From assembly GCA_019096065.1 (NCBI GenBank), contig JAGUCH010000008.1:2609001-2673000 (forward strand): DNA of 64,000 bases. Direction: 5' to 3'. This document shows positions 34,418-44,927 of the stretch, piece by piece. Source of the stretch: Paracyclopina nana. Taxonomy: Eukaryota > Arthropoda > Copepoda > Cyclopoida > Cyclopettidae. How positions within the stretch are numbered: position 1 is the first letter of the stretch; the number at the start of each line of letters is the position of its first letter. The position numbers and the translations under genes were made by a program. The notes beneath the pieces are model-generated. The model did not search any database. It saw only the letters and a program-made list of their open reading frames with translations, and was not told where the DNA came from.

Positions 34418-36349
34418 ATGAGTGTGAAGAAAAGAGAGAGGAAAGTGTCCGAGGCACCAATTGAAGATTCTGGGAGTCCCAAATCGAAGAAAGCCAAAGT
34501 GGACAAGGTTCCAAAGGTGTCCAAAGTAGACAAGGCTCCCAAGGTGTCTAAAGTAGAGAAGGTGTCCAAGGTGGAAAAAGAGGACAAGAAGCCTTCAAAG
34601 ACAGCAAAAGCATTGAAAGCTAAAATTGTCGAGAAGAAAAATGCAATCAAAGAGAAAGTAGCCAACAAAGGAAAGAAGGAAAAAGAGCCGGCTGCTCCTT
34701 TAGACGCAGAGAAAAAGGCCGAATTGAAAGAAAAGAAAAAGAAGCTTCGCGAAGAAAGGCGCAAAAAGGACAAAGTGGAAGGTGTTTTTGACATTGGAGT
34801 TCGCGCTAAGCAAGTTTGGGAGGAGGTGCGCCGAGAAGATTGCCCCGAAGAAAAGAGGACTGAATTGCTCAATGAGCTCCTGAGTCTGGTCAAGGGAAAT
34901 GTCAACAAAATCATCCATGCCCATGACACAGCTCGTGTGGTTGAATGTCTTGTTGCCCTCGGTGACGAAACGATCCGCACTGCTCTGTACGAAGAGCTCA
35001 AGAGTGACCTCATAAACTTGGCCAAGTCCAAGTATGCCAACTTTTTTGTCCTCAAGCTCGTCAAGTATGGCACAAAGGCGCAAAGAGATGAAATATTCAA
35101 GGTGCTCGAAGGTCGCGTTGCTGACCTAACCAAGCACAAAATTGCAAATACCCTCGTTGAGGAGTGCTATAATGACTACTGCAACGCTGCCCAACGCAAC
35201 AGGTTTCTCCAGGAGTTTTTCGGACCGGAATTCAGACACTTCAAGGAGGAAGATGCAAGGACTGTGGTCCAACTCATGCAGAGGCATCCGGAGAAAAGGA
35301 GAGACATCTTGAAGCACCTGGGCAGCAACGTTGGTCCGCTGGTGACCAAGGGCTGCTACAATCATAGCTTGGTGCATACGGTCCTCTACAATTACATGAT
35401 CGCCCTTTCACACCAAATTGAAAGTGTCCCTGCTGAGAAAGAGCGAAGGGAGAAGGAGAGGAGTGAGTTCATCACTTCTTTAAGGGATGTTTGCGTACAC
35501 ATTGTTCACTCTCACGATGGAGCTCGACTCACCATGCTGGCAATTTGGCATGGATCTGCTAAAGACAGGAAAGCCATTTTGAAGTCTTTCAAAACATTCA
35601 TGCTGAAAATTGCAAAGGAAGAGCATGGCTACATGGCACTTTTAGCCATCCTAGACTCGGTCGATGACACTAAATTGACTGCCAAGGCCATTTTCAGCGA
35701 GCTGACTGCCAGTGACGAAACTTTAGATGAGGTCATTGATGACGATCACGCCAGAAAGGTTCTTTTGTTCACAATGGTGGGCCGCAACAAGACTTACTTC
35801 CATCCAGATGTAATTGCCAATTTGTCAAAAGGTGATGGAAATGCCCATTCAAAGAAAGATCCTGACGTAAGAAGAGCTGAATTGGCAGAGGCTCTGGCTG
35901 GCCCCCTCCTCGCGTACATTGAAAAGAATCTTGATAGATTTTTGCTTAACAACAACCTAATTGTCTTCCTTGGAGCTGTCATTTTGGGCTGCCCCAATGG
36001 CAACGCTGCCAATTCAAAGTTCCTTGAGAAATTGGCAGCCAAGTTTTCTCAACCGTTCACACCAGGTGATGGAAAAAATATCATTGAATCGTCAGCTGCT
36101 CACATGTTGGTGAAGAAGATCATCGGAAAGGAGGACTTTTACAAGAAAGTAGTGAGCAATTTTGACCCCGAAACGTTTAAAAACTGCATTTCGTGCAATC
36201 GGGGAGCCTTCATGCTTGTCGCCATGGTTGAGCTGGAAGGCAACGAGGAAGCCAAGAAGTTTGTTAAAAACGCTCTGAAGCCCCATATGAGTTATCTGAA
36301 GAAGCAGGACAACAAGGGAGCTTCCATTTTGTTGTCAAAGCTTGAGTGA
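34418..36349 (+). CDS. peng: Penguin / pumilio homologue 3 (PUM3, Puf6 family)
   Basis: Nucleolar RNA/DNA-binding Puf-like protein involved in ribosome biogenesis. It is a single open frame of 643 codons without introns. The N-terminus is Lys-rich with a degenerate repeat built on KVSKVEK units (about residues 25-50) and further basic stretches that look nucleolar. From about residue 125 come Puf-type helical repeats: KIIHAHDTARVVECLVALG, KYANFFVLKLVKYGT and KHKIANTLVEECYND. The C-terminal CPL domain follows, with AHMLVKKIIG and SCNRGAFMLVAMVE. The size matches animal PUM3. AATAAA overlaps the end of the stop codon region (36350-36355). The stop of RWDD4 on the other strand is only 35 bp away. 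Confidence 0.94.
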   Translation: MSVKKRERKVSEAPIEDSGSPKSKKAKVDKVPKVSKVDKAPKVSKVEKVSKVEKEDKKPSKTAKALKAKIVEKKNAIKEKVANKGKKEKEPAAPLDAEKKAELKEKKKKLREERRKKDKVEGVFDIGVRAKQVWEEVRREDCPEEKRTELLNELLSLVKGNVNKIIHAHDTARVVECLVALGDETIRTALYEELKSDLINLAKSKYANFFVLKLVKYGTKAQRDEIFKVLEGRVADLTKHKIANTLVEECYNDYCNAAQRNRFLQEFFGPEFRHFKEEDARTVVQLMQRHPEKRRDILKHLGSNVGPLVTKGCYNHSLVHTVLYNYMIALSHQIESVPAEKERREKERSEFITSLRDVCVHIVHSHDGARLTMLAIWHGSAKDRKAILKSFKTFMLKIAKEEHGYMALLAILDSVDDTKLTAKAIFSELTASDETLDEVIDDDHARKVLLFTMVGRNKTYFHPDVIANLSKGDGNAHSKKDPDVRRAELAEALAGPLLAYIEKNLDRFLLNNNLIVFLGAVILGCPNGNAANSKFLEKLAAKFSQPFTPGDGKNIIESSAAHMLVKKIIGKEDFYKKVVSNFDPETFKNCISCNRGAFMLVAMVELEGNEEAKKFVKNALKPHMSYLKKQDNKGASILLSKLE

Positions 36350-36355
36350 AATAAA
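36350..36355 (+). terminator. AATAAA poly(A) signal, penguin
   Basis: AATAAA starts one base after the TGA (36347-36349). Cleavage 15-25 bp later would fall inside or at the edge of the convergent RWDD4 coding end. Confidence 0.55.
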
Positions 36356-36384
36356 TACTTTTTGTTGTATGCATAGTTTTTCTC

Positions 36385-37011
36385 TTATTCATCTTGGGGT
36401 CCAGTCTGTGACAAGTGTCTAATCACATCGACCCAATTCCAACCCCTGGGCCTGTCTTCTCCTTCTATTCCACCTTTGTCCCACATCCGCCTCTTTTGTG
36501 CCTTAGTCAGTTGCTCCTTTTTGGATGATTTTTGGCTCTGCTCATCACCTATGTGAGACGAACTTAGGCTTTCTGTCAATTCATTAGTTGAGTGATGTGT
36601 GTCTTCTGGTTGATCAGCAATGAAAGTGTCAAAGTTCTCTTTGACGTGCTCGAATATGGTGTAGGTCATTGGCATGCCTAGGAACTGCTCAGCTTCCGTT
36701 TTGACAGCCTGTAAAACACTATCCTTCACAGCTCTTGTCAGGTGCTTGTTGTAGAATGCGTCCAGCGATATTTCTGGCAACGCATCTGGGTAATCAGGTC
36801 CCCACGTGACTTCCAGCACAAAAGACTTGCCACATCCGTCTTCTCCATACTTGTACTGGAATTTGCGGCTGTCAATTGATGAAAACGCAACATCACCATC
36901 ATAAATGGACCTTAAAAATAAAGTTAGCACTACTAACAAAATTCTTTTAACTATACGAGTCGAGAAAACATACCCTAGAGCCTCAATTTCTTCCTGTTGG
37001 AGCTCTTCCAT
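36385..37011 (-). CDS. RWD domain-containing protein 4
   Basis: Small conserved RWD-fold protein of unknown cellular role. Exons 37011-36974 and 36910-36385 join in phase 2, giving 187 residues, as expected for RWDD4. The RWD domain starts ELQQEEIEALGSIYDGD and has the YPDALPEISL core. The C-terminal signature KEQLTKAQKRRMW, then PRGWNWVDVIRHLSQTG, is diagnostic. The ATG at 37011 was chosen; upstream codons are in frame but lack an ATG. The 63-bp intron is a multiple of three and has no in-frame stop, so a retained-intron form would stay in frame with 21 extra residues in the RWD fold. It is divergent from Sec61 gamma (298 bp between starts). Confidence 0.93.
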   Translation of the reverse strand: MEELQQEEIEALGYVFSTRIVKRILLVVLTLFLRSIYDGDVAFSSIDSRKFQYKYGEDGCGKSFVLEVTWGPDYPDALPEISLDAFYNKHLTRAVKDSVLQAVKTEAEQFLGMPMTYTIFEHVKENFDTFIADQPEDTHHSTNELTESLSSSHIGDEQSQKSSKKEQLTKAQKRRMWDKGGIEGEDRPRGWNWVDVIRHLSQTGPQDE

Positions 37012-37308
37012 AATTTCACTTTTGCTGGCTATTGTCAATTAAATCATGAGAAAGAGTTCCCTATGCAGAATTGCGTGAGTTTGTTTACATTTCAAGGCTT
37101 TCGCGAGTTTTGAGGCTAGTAAATATTTCGTTGAACAGCAACATGGCTTTTTTCGTCAAATAAGGGTGGTTAACAGAGTTGCTAATAAGCAGCTGTTTAC
37201 GAGTGACGTGGCCGGTTTGTTTTGAAAGTCGAACTTCCACGACGCAGCTCGAATCAACTGACGTGAAACTCTTCAGACACCGCACTGTCGTAGCATCATT
37301 TTCGAAAA

Positions 37309-37576
<268 letters not shown>

Positions 37577-37757
37577 TCCACGTCTGCTAACATGGTACCT
37601 TTCTCAAAAAAGGTTTAAGTTAAATTTGTATGATGATATGATGTTGGATACGAGAATGATATAAAAGTACTGCTCGTACCGATCCTCTTTTTTAAAGCTC
37701 TTACAATTTATTTTGCTGGATTCAAGTTGGATAATATTCATTTTTTCATACAGTACT

Positions 37758-40338
37758 TTAATTTAATGACTTGATGCTCTCGCTCAAAGTCATGGCTCTG
37801 TCAATGCGACGCCAAAACTTTGCATCTGTCTCATCCCATGTAATGAAGGTCCTCGTTTTGACCAAGGCTTTCAAGGTAGCAGATAGGTTATGATTTGACG
37901 TTGTTTCTGCATCTAGAACAATCATTGTCACGCGATCCTTCATCATGGAATGAGCAATTTGGGCCTCAAAGTTGCACCAATTGCTCGTGATGTAGTTATG
38001 GCTGAGAATGACCAAGCAAAACTTGCTTTTTGTCATGCATTCCACAATGTTGTCGGTGATTGAGCGGCCGACTTCAAAGTCTCGCTCATGCAAGCACAAG
38101 CGGTATCCTGGCTCCAGATTGGGAGCCAATATTCCAGTCACCCATTCATGGTCTTCGCTAGCATAAGATACGAAAGCATCGTACACCTTGTCAATCACGT
38201 CTGAGGTGCTCTTCTGGTTTCGTAGCCATTTCCATTTAGCAAGCCTAAACTGAACCATCCACCAGTTTTGGTACACGAAATTGACCATCAAAGTAATGGC
38301 AGCGAACAGGGCGACAAGCCCAATGATCAACCCGATGACAGCATTTTTGCTCATCCCTTTGAAAATTGCTCCATTCCCATTTGAGTCTCCGTCCGGATTG
38401 GGATACGCGTCAATTGCGTCTTGCCCACCGGTTGAATATGAGTAAAAACTGGTGAGGTTGCCAACTTCAGGGTCTTCAACGCACATGTACCCAAACCCTT
38501 GATACCAGTTGACCACAGTTAGGTTTTTGTTGCGTTCCGCGAGCTCGTAAAAGTGTGGTATCTCCTCGTTACACAGGAACTTGTTCTGGCTCAAGTCGAG
38601 CAGCTTCAGGCCTTGAAAGTCTTCAATCATCGGCCTTGTGAGGCTGATGTAATCGTGAATGGACGTCATGAGAAGTTCCTCTAATTTTTCATTTCCTTCG
38701 AACTTTCTTTCGTTCCAGTTGTGAATGGCATTCGCGCTAATGTCTAGCTTCACCAGATTGGGCATTTTGTCCAGTCCAATCTGGTCCATGGCGTTTGCCA
38801 CATTGATCATGGAATTTTTCAAAATGAGCGTTTTGATATGCGTAAGAGGAGAATCTCGACTTCGACCATGATTTCCGTAGGATGGGGGAGGGTCTTTGGG
38901 GAAAATTGAGGTGGATGTCAGATCGATTGCTTCGAGTGATTTAGGTCCTCGCAAGGCATTAGATGGAAATGATTCGAAGCCTGTGCAATGAGCCATGGTG
39001 AGGTTTTGCAAGTTGGTCAAATATTCCAAGAAATCTTCAGTGATGCCTTCCAGATTGGAGAAAGAAATATCAAGTGATTTTAGCTGGGTCAGGCCGAAAA
39101 ATTGTTTTCCATGCAGGGCTCCTTTCAGGTGGAATTTGCCGAGCGTTAAGCTCTCCAAGTTGGTCATGTTGCGGAACGTTTCTTCTGCAATTGTCAAGTA
39201 GCTCGGAGAGCCATCTAATGAAGTGCGGCCTTCGAAAAACAGTGACTTTATTGAGGTCCCCAATAAGTTGGCAGGTACTTGAAGGAAACGGTTTCTCCTG
39301 ACGTATAAATCTCGCAAATTGACAAGGTTTTCCAAAGCGCCCGGGTGAACATAGGAAATGCTGCAGTCGTCGAGGTACAGAGTGTTCAATTTGCTCATTG
39401 CAGGGAAAATGCCCAGCTCGATAAAAATGTTGCGGGATAAGTCCAACGTGGTGAGAGTCTCGTTGACCACGGACATAAGTGCAATTGGGAGCTCGAGCAG
39501 AGTATTATCAGCAAAACTTACAGTGGTCCATGATAGGCTTGGCCATTTGCTGAATTTTGCATTGCTCTGTACGAGCCTATAATTTCTGGACAGATCGATT
39601 CTTTTGAGGTCTTTTAATTGTGCCAAAGCTCCTTTAAAAAATATTATTATTTTTAAAAATACATGAAAAATTAGCTGGAAAAATTATTTTTTTACCTTCA
39701 TCGATAAATTCAAGGTGGCAATCTTCAAGCACGAGTTCGGTCAAGGAGGAATCCGACAAAGGCTCCAAAAAGCTACGTGGGATTTTTTTCAAAGGGTTCC
39801 CCTTGAGGCTAACATATTCCAATGCTTCCAATTGAACATCAGTCTCAGGTTGGCTGTCAGCCTCAGTTGCTTGAATGTAGTTGCCATCCAAAATTAGGCT
39901 GGTCAAATTGGACAGCGATCCCACCACTTGAAACGGACTCGGAATATCGAGCAGCACATTGCCTCTAATGACAAGTGACCCGACTCCTTCAAGGCCAGAA
40001 AACACATTTGGGTCGAGTTGCCTGAGGAAAAAGTTGTCCTCTATGATGAGCGTTTTTATGCTCATTTGCGTGAACGAGCACGAGGGCAGCGTAGCAATAT
40101 TCGTGCCATTTATCGTCAGTGTGTCCATACGCGCAGGGAGTCCATAAGGCTCCCAATGGACAAAATCAGCTCCTTCACAGACAAATTCAGTTTCTTCCTT
40201 GTTGGATGGCTTGCACAAAGCCTCCCCTTGGCCACTTTGCCTAGCCAAAAAGCAAAGGTCGTTTTGTGAAATAGGAGAGCCACTGGCAATCAATAGGGAG
40301 GCTATTGTAACCCACAATCGGGTATTCTGCCCATTCAT
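37758..40338 (-). CDS. Toll-like receptor 1 of tandem pair
   Basis: Type I membrane receptor with LRR ectodomain and TIR domain, inferred to act in immune or developmental signalling. Exons 40338-39696 and 39631-37758, phase 1, 838 residues. A signal peptide (LWVTIASLLIASG) precedes a Cys-containing N-cap, about 15-20 irregular LRRs (LxxLxLxxN type) and a short juxtamembrane region. A membrane helix (AVIGLIIGLVALFAAITLMV, near residue 640) is followed by a TIR domain (about 690-830). TIR box 1 is YDAFVSYA. The BB loop reads LHERDFEVG, lacking the Pro of the common RDxxPG form. Box 3 FW is present (KFWRRID). The ectodomain is single-block, without the internal Cys-flank pairs of Drosophila Toll. 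Closest neighbour in type is the next gene, same strand. Confidence 0.9.
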
Positions 40339-40630
40339 AATTCACATAATTACGCGCGCGTGCCGCTTATCCTGATATTTTGCCACCACTAATGTAAAGT
40401 TCGCCAGATAATAAAAGCTTTATCTCGAATACTGCGGATAGTCAGACAGAATTTTTTTATCGTATTTACTGGCGACCACTAATCAGTTGCTACACATTAG
40501 GAAGAGAGCGTGGCGCCATTTACGTGAAATTACGCATGATCATGAATTTATTTTGGTTGCATGTGACGCATTTCTTTTATTCAAGTAACGTGCGCGCGAG
40601 AGCAATTTCGTAGCTGAAATACTCGATAAT

Positions 40631-41085
40631 TAACTTGAATCATATTGGATTAGTTTTTAGATGGCGCCACTGTACACGTAACAAAATACCAGATGTGGAT
40701 TTTTTCGCAATATCTGTTTATTGGCATTTTTGGCAGATATATAGTATGATAAAAATGATTAGGTATTGTACGCGATTTCTGCTAAAACACACAAATTTGT
40801 ATCTATTTTGTAATGTATCAGTATGGTATTATGAGTTCTACACTTTTGCATCTAGAAAATTAACTTGAATCTTATTGGATTAGTTTTTAGATGGCGCCAC
40901 TGTACACTTAACAAAATACCAGATGTGGATTTTTCCGCAATATCTGTTTATTGGCATTTTTGGCAGATATATAGTATGATAAAAATGATTAGGTATTGTA
41001 CGCGATTTCTGCTAAAACACACAAATTTGTATCTATTTTGTAATGTATCAGTATGGTATTATGAGTTCTACACTTTTGCATCTAG
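40631..41085. repeat. 230-bp tandem duplication containing the dispersed repeat
   Basis: Copy 1 is 40631-40860 and copy 2 is 40861-41085. I count three mismatches between them. Each contains AGATGGCGCCAC, then ACAAAATACCAGATGTGG and TTGGCATTTTTGGC. Copy 2 runs into the 3' end of the second Toll-like gene. Confidence 0.85.
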
Positions 41086-43861
41086 CATAGTCAGTTAGTG
41101 AGGGCAATTCTTGCGTTGACATTGCAATGCATGAGGCCAGCCTTTGCCAAAAAGCAGCCTGCAACTTGAGGCTACTTGCTGCTGGCCACTCCAGATATGT
41201 CCAGAGCTTCAAGACCATCTGCAGCCTGCTATCGAGTCTTGCAACATTTCTGATGCTCTGCTTGACCACAACTATGAGATTTGATGTTTGCTTCATTCGT
41301 GACTGGGCTAGGAACAGCTCAAACATGCACCAGGTGCTATTGACATATCCTGGAGAGAGGACAACAATGAACACTTGACTTTGGTCAACACAATCTATGA
41401 TGTTTTGCAACACTGTCACTCCCACTTTGAAGTCCCTTTCGTGAACGCAGCAACGCAATCGGTTGTCCCTTTCCAGCTTTGACAACAGCTCACCAAGCAC
41501 CCAGTCCTTATCTTCGTTGCTATACGAGATGAAAGCATTGTAGAGCTTCGTATCACTTTTGTCCGACGCAGCAGTTTTGGACGACGACGACGATAATTTG
41601 TGCCAGGCCGATAATAACTTGTAGGTAATCACGAAGCGTTCTCGGTGGATGAAAAATCCCACGAGGAACGAGGACAAGACAAGTGCTCCTCCAATGCCTA
41701 TGAAAGTGAGCCACATCAAGGCAATTTCACGGGGTGAGTGTCCATATGGAGGAGGATCATTGGAGCTAGCGTTCTCAACGAACCAATCGTAATATTGCCT
41801 GAATGAACACTGCAATAAGCTCGTCTTGTTTCTGCAGTGATAACCTTGCCCATCTTCCCATCCGACCACGAGCAAATCGGGCCTTTTCAGCGTTAGGTTG
41901 ACAAACGCTACGATGAACTCGTCGCACTCGAGCTTATTCGCGCCGAAGTTCACCTCTTCCAACCGTTCAAAGGAGGCCAGCAGTCCTTCGGTCAAGTGAG
42001 TCATATGGTTGCCATACAGTGACAGCCTTTTGAGCCTTGTGTTCGACTCGAAACGATCATCCGGCCACTGAGCCAAGCTGTTCTCCGACAAGTCCAGCTC
42101 CTCCAATTGCCCAAGGCTGTTCAAGTAGTTAGGATCGAGAGGTGAATTGTACTCATCATCTGTTGTACAGTCTACGTTCAAGGCACATTTCAAAATGAGC
42201 ACTTTGAGGTTTTGCAGGCTGCTCAAGCTGATCCCACCAGCCTCCATAATTCTGTTATTGGTGATTGTGCTCTCGTTGTAGAATGCTCGGGATGAGTAGG
42301 CCAAATTCAAGTACTCGAGATTGGACAGCCCCTCAAGGGTGTCATTCACTATGCCATAGAGGTTTGTGTTGTAGGACAAGTCCAGCCTCTTGATATTGGG
42401 CACTTTTGAAAAGGCACCCACGTCTATGGTCTCCAGGATGCCATTGGACAAGTTGAGCTCTTGCAGGTTGTCCAAGCCCTCCAAATTGCCATACTTTAAA
42501 CGCTTCACTTTGCCATAGGACAAGTTGAGGCTTTTCAAGTTGCTCATGTTTTGGTAGGTGAAGACGCCATCTCTGATGTCGAAAAAGTCATCAATGACAA
42601 TTGGAAAGCTCTGGTGGGACAAGTCCAAGGTTTCCAGGCTTGGCAGCAAAATCCCATTAGGAATGTATGACAACATGTTGTAGCTCAAGTCCAAATGCTT
42701 GAGGGACTTCAGAGGGGAAAAGGTAGCTTCGTGCACAGTGCATATGCGACTGCTCCGAATCAAGAGCCTTTCCAATTTGCTCATGGGTGGGAAATTTGGC
42801 AGGGAAAAAAGGCCAGCTATTTGGCCAAGCATGTCGAAAGAGTTGCCACTCAAGTTCAACTCTTCGAGGCTGTCCACAAAGTACCATAAGAGGCTGTAAG
42901 GCGTGGAATAGAGATTCGTGTTTGCGAGGCCAAAACTTTTGAACCTCTGCGGGTTGATGGAGGCCAAGCTGACCCAGAATGGAGTCTCGTAAAGTACGAG
43001 GGGCTGCAATAACTTTGGGTTATTGTAGAAATCCACATGCTCCAAATTGGGCAGGTGTGCAAATGCGTTGCGCGAGATGGAGGTCAGATTGCAGTTTTGC
43101 AAATTCAATTCGGTGAGGTTGTCAGAATGCCTCAGAGGCCAGAACAGATTCTCCTCGATTCTGCGTATGTCACTGTCTTTAAAGCTCAAGTATTGCAAGC
43201 TGGCCAAAGCAGACTCCTCATCATCGCCATTTGCGTCAACGCCAACATTTTCCAAGCTCATGTAACGATTGCTCTCCATTTTGAGGTGCTTCAGTTGATT
43301 CAAGTCTTTGAATATGTCAAACAGAGAACCATCGTCAATTGTGAGCCCACTATTAGTAATCATCAGGGCTTGCAAATGCTGACCGAGCCCACTGAAGGTT
43401 TCTCTTTGAATTTTTCGCAATTGCTCGTTGTCACGCAACACAAGCAGGTAAATGACCTTTTCTTCAAAATCTTGCGGACTCAGGCTTCTCAGGCTTGTCT
43501 TGCTGATGTGCAAGTATCTGACTATTTGCGGAAATTGGTCGCGATGGATGCTTTGCGACCACTCTGGCCTGTCGCAAATCACATCGAGTCGCAAGTCACT
43601 GGCGAAAAAGCAGTCAGTCATGTTTAAAGGGAACGTGGTCTGGTTAATGTTCTCAGTGGGCCATAAGTCTTGGAGGGAAGGAAAGCTGTCATAGTCCACT
43701 ATAGTTTGGCTATCACGCGCAATGTAGCCCAGTGCTGCAACCAGGTTCACGCCACACCAATGAAGAATCAAAAGGAGTCTGGCTCTGTTTGAAAAATGCA
43801 TCGCTTGATTCTTGAGAGGCTGCAATTGGCAACTAAGACTGTTTTTTATCATAAAAAGCAT
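41048..43861 (-). CDS. Toll-like receptor 2 of tandem pair
   Basis: LRR-TIR receptor in a single open frame of 937 codons. The first ATG is at 43861. The in-frame ATG at 43801 (MHFSNRARLLLILHWCG) gives a more ordinary signal peptide and may be the real start. The ectodomain has about 20 LRRs with regular LxxLDLSxN repeats and many Asn-linked sites. A membrane helix near residues 705-728 (GGALVLSSFLVGFFI) precedes a TIR domain at about 765-910: YNAFISYSNEDKDW, VHERDFKVG (no BB-loop Pro), VVLSPGYVNSTWCMFE and FW. It is intronless, unlike its two-exon neighbour. The last dozen residues, after LTDYA, are encoded by the 230-bp repeat. It is divergent from the ZDHHC gene. Confidence 0.9.
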   Translation of the reverse strand: MLFMIKNSLSCQLQPLKNQAMHFSNRARLLLILHWCGVNLVAALGYIARDSQTIVDYDSFPSLQDLWPTENINQTTFPLNMTDCFFASDLRLDVICDRPEWSQSIHRDQFPQIVRYLHISKTSLRSLSPQDFEEKVIYLLVLRDNEQLRKIQRETFSGLGQHLQALMITNSGLTIDDGSLFDIFKDLNQLKHLKMESNRYMSLENVGVDANGDDEESALASLQYLSFKDSDIRRIEENLFWPLRHSDNLTELNLQNCNLTSISRNAFAHLPNLEHVDFYNNPKLLQPLVLYETPFWVSLASINPQRFKSFGLANTNLYSTPYSLLWYFVDSLEELNLSGNSFDMLGQIAGLFSLPNFPPMSKLERLLIRSSRICTVHEATFSPLKSLKHLDLSYNMLSYIPNGILLPSLETLDLSHQSFPIVIDDFFDIRDGVFTYQNMSNLKSLNLSYGKVKRLKYGNLEGLDNLQELNLSNGILETIDVGAFSKVPNIKRLDLSYNTNLYGIVNDTLEGLSNLEYLNLAYSSRAFYNESTITNNRIMEAGGISLSSLQNLKVLILKCALNVDCTTDDEYNSPLDPNYLNSLGQLEELDLSENSLAQWPDDRFESNTRLKRLSLYGNHMTHLTEGLLASFERLEEVNFGANKLECDEFIVAFVNLTLKRPDLLVVGWEDGQGYHCRNKTSLLQCSFRQYYDWFVENASSNDPPPYGHSPREIALMWLTFIGIGGALVLSSFLVGFFIHRERFVITYKLLSAWHKLSSSSSKTAASDKSDTKLYNAFISYSNEDKDWVLGELLSKLERDNRLRCCVHERDFKVGVTVLQNIIDCVDQSQVFIVVLSPGYVNSTWCMFELFLAQSRMKQTSNLIVVVKQSIRNVARLDSRLQMVLKLWTYLEWPAASSLKLQAAFWQRLASCIAMSTQELPSLTDYARCKSVELIIPY

Positions 43862-44238
43862 TGATAAGATTGCATTGCAAAGACGTCATTCATAGCCTTT
43901 TGATTAGTACTGTCTAAAAGGGCGGGTCCCCATATTAAAAGGAGCCGCGCGCACGCATCGCCTAATAATGCAAACATTCCAATTGTGCAGTGTGTCAGTA
44001 GCTCTTAGCAGCAGCCTATATAAACATGCATTTTTTTAAAGAAATTATACACACCTTTAAATTACGTAGCCTGCTTAAATTACTCATTGCATTTCAGGAT
44101 AAGAAATGGTGTTTTTAAACTAAAGGCAGGTTGAAGCTGTACACCATTTGATCAATGAAAAAATATTATTTTTCTTATCAAGCGATGGTAGCGGGACTTT
44201 TCAAGGGAAAAGTCAAACTCTCTAATTATTTTAGAACA

Positions 44239-44820
44239 CATTGACTTGAAGGAGGTCCTAACCCAAACTCTTTACAACACCCAAAAATATACATTTTCTG
44301 AAAGCTTATGTTCGTAGGGTTCATTTGGTAGTAATTTAAAAATCCTGGCCTATGGCTTCCCATAACATAAAATTTTCAAAAACGTCTAGCACCTACAGTT
44401 TATTATTTTTGGAGATTATTTATAGCAATGACTCCCTCTGAAAAAAGAAGATCAAACTTTTTTTATTACATATGCAAATCTGTAAAATGCACTCAAATTG
44501 AGATATTTGCTAGCAAACCTTTTATGCAAAATTAATCAAGCTGGCAGCAATCAACTTTTGGCATAGCTATATCTCCGTTTCTGTTCATCCTAGCAGTTTT
44601 ACTATGAAATACCTAAAGTTTTATTTTTCGATTTTAGTGGTGGTCATCCAAGCTAACTATCCCCAAAAAATGAGCCGTTTTTGCGCCAAATGTTATTGGA
44701 AGCGATAGGCCAGGATTTTTATTTTATCACTAAATGAACCCTACGGACTTACACTTTCAGAAAATATATAATTCTTGAATGTTGTAAATAGTTTGGGTTA
44801 GGTCCTTTGCCAAGTCATTG
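44239..44820. mobile_element. Fold-back element with long inverted arms
   Basis: The left arm (about 44239-44354) and right arm (about 44703-44820) are inverse copies. Shared words include TTGACTTG / CAAGTCA, GGTCCTAACCCAAACT / its inverse, TTTTCTGAAAG, GTAGGGTTCATTT and ATCCTGGCCTAT. The internal 345 bp has no ORF. It lies between the second Toll-like gene and the ZDHHC gene. No clear target duplication was found. Confidence 0.75.
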
Positions 44821-44927
44821 TGAGTAATAGGAGGTTGCGTGAATAGTTTTTATGCGAAATGACAGAGAGCAAACTGAGATGAACAGAAAAAGTAAACAAA
44901 CCATGAAAAACTGTCAAACTGGTGTTA

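Noticed and set aside
34173..34514. In-frame upstream extension of Claspin (114 codons)
   Set aside because: It crosses into the divergent penguin 5' end and has no family resemblance; the MESSDDE start fits the acidic Claspin N-terminus.
40635..41098. Two nearly identical 77-codon plus frames
   Set aside because: They reflect the 230-bp tandem duplication, not paralogous genes.
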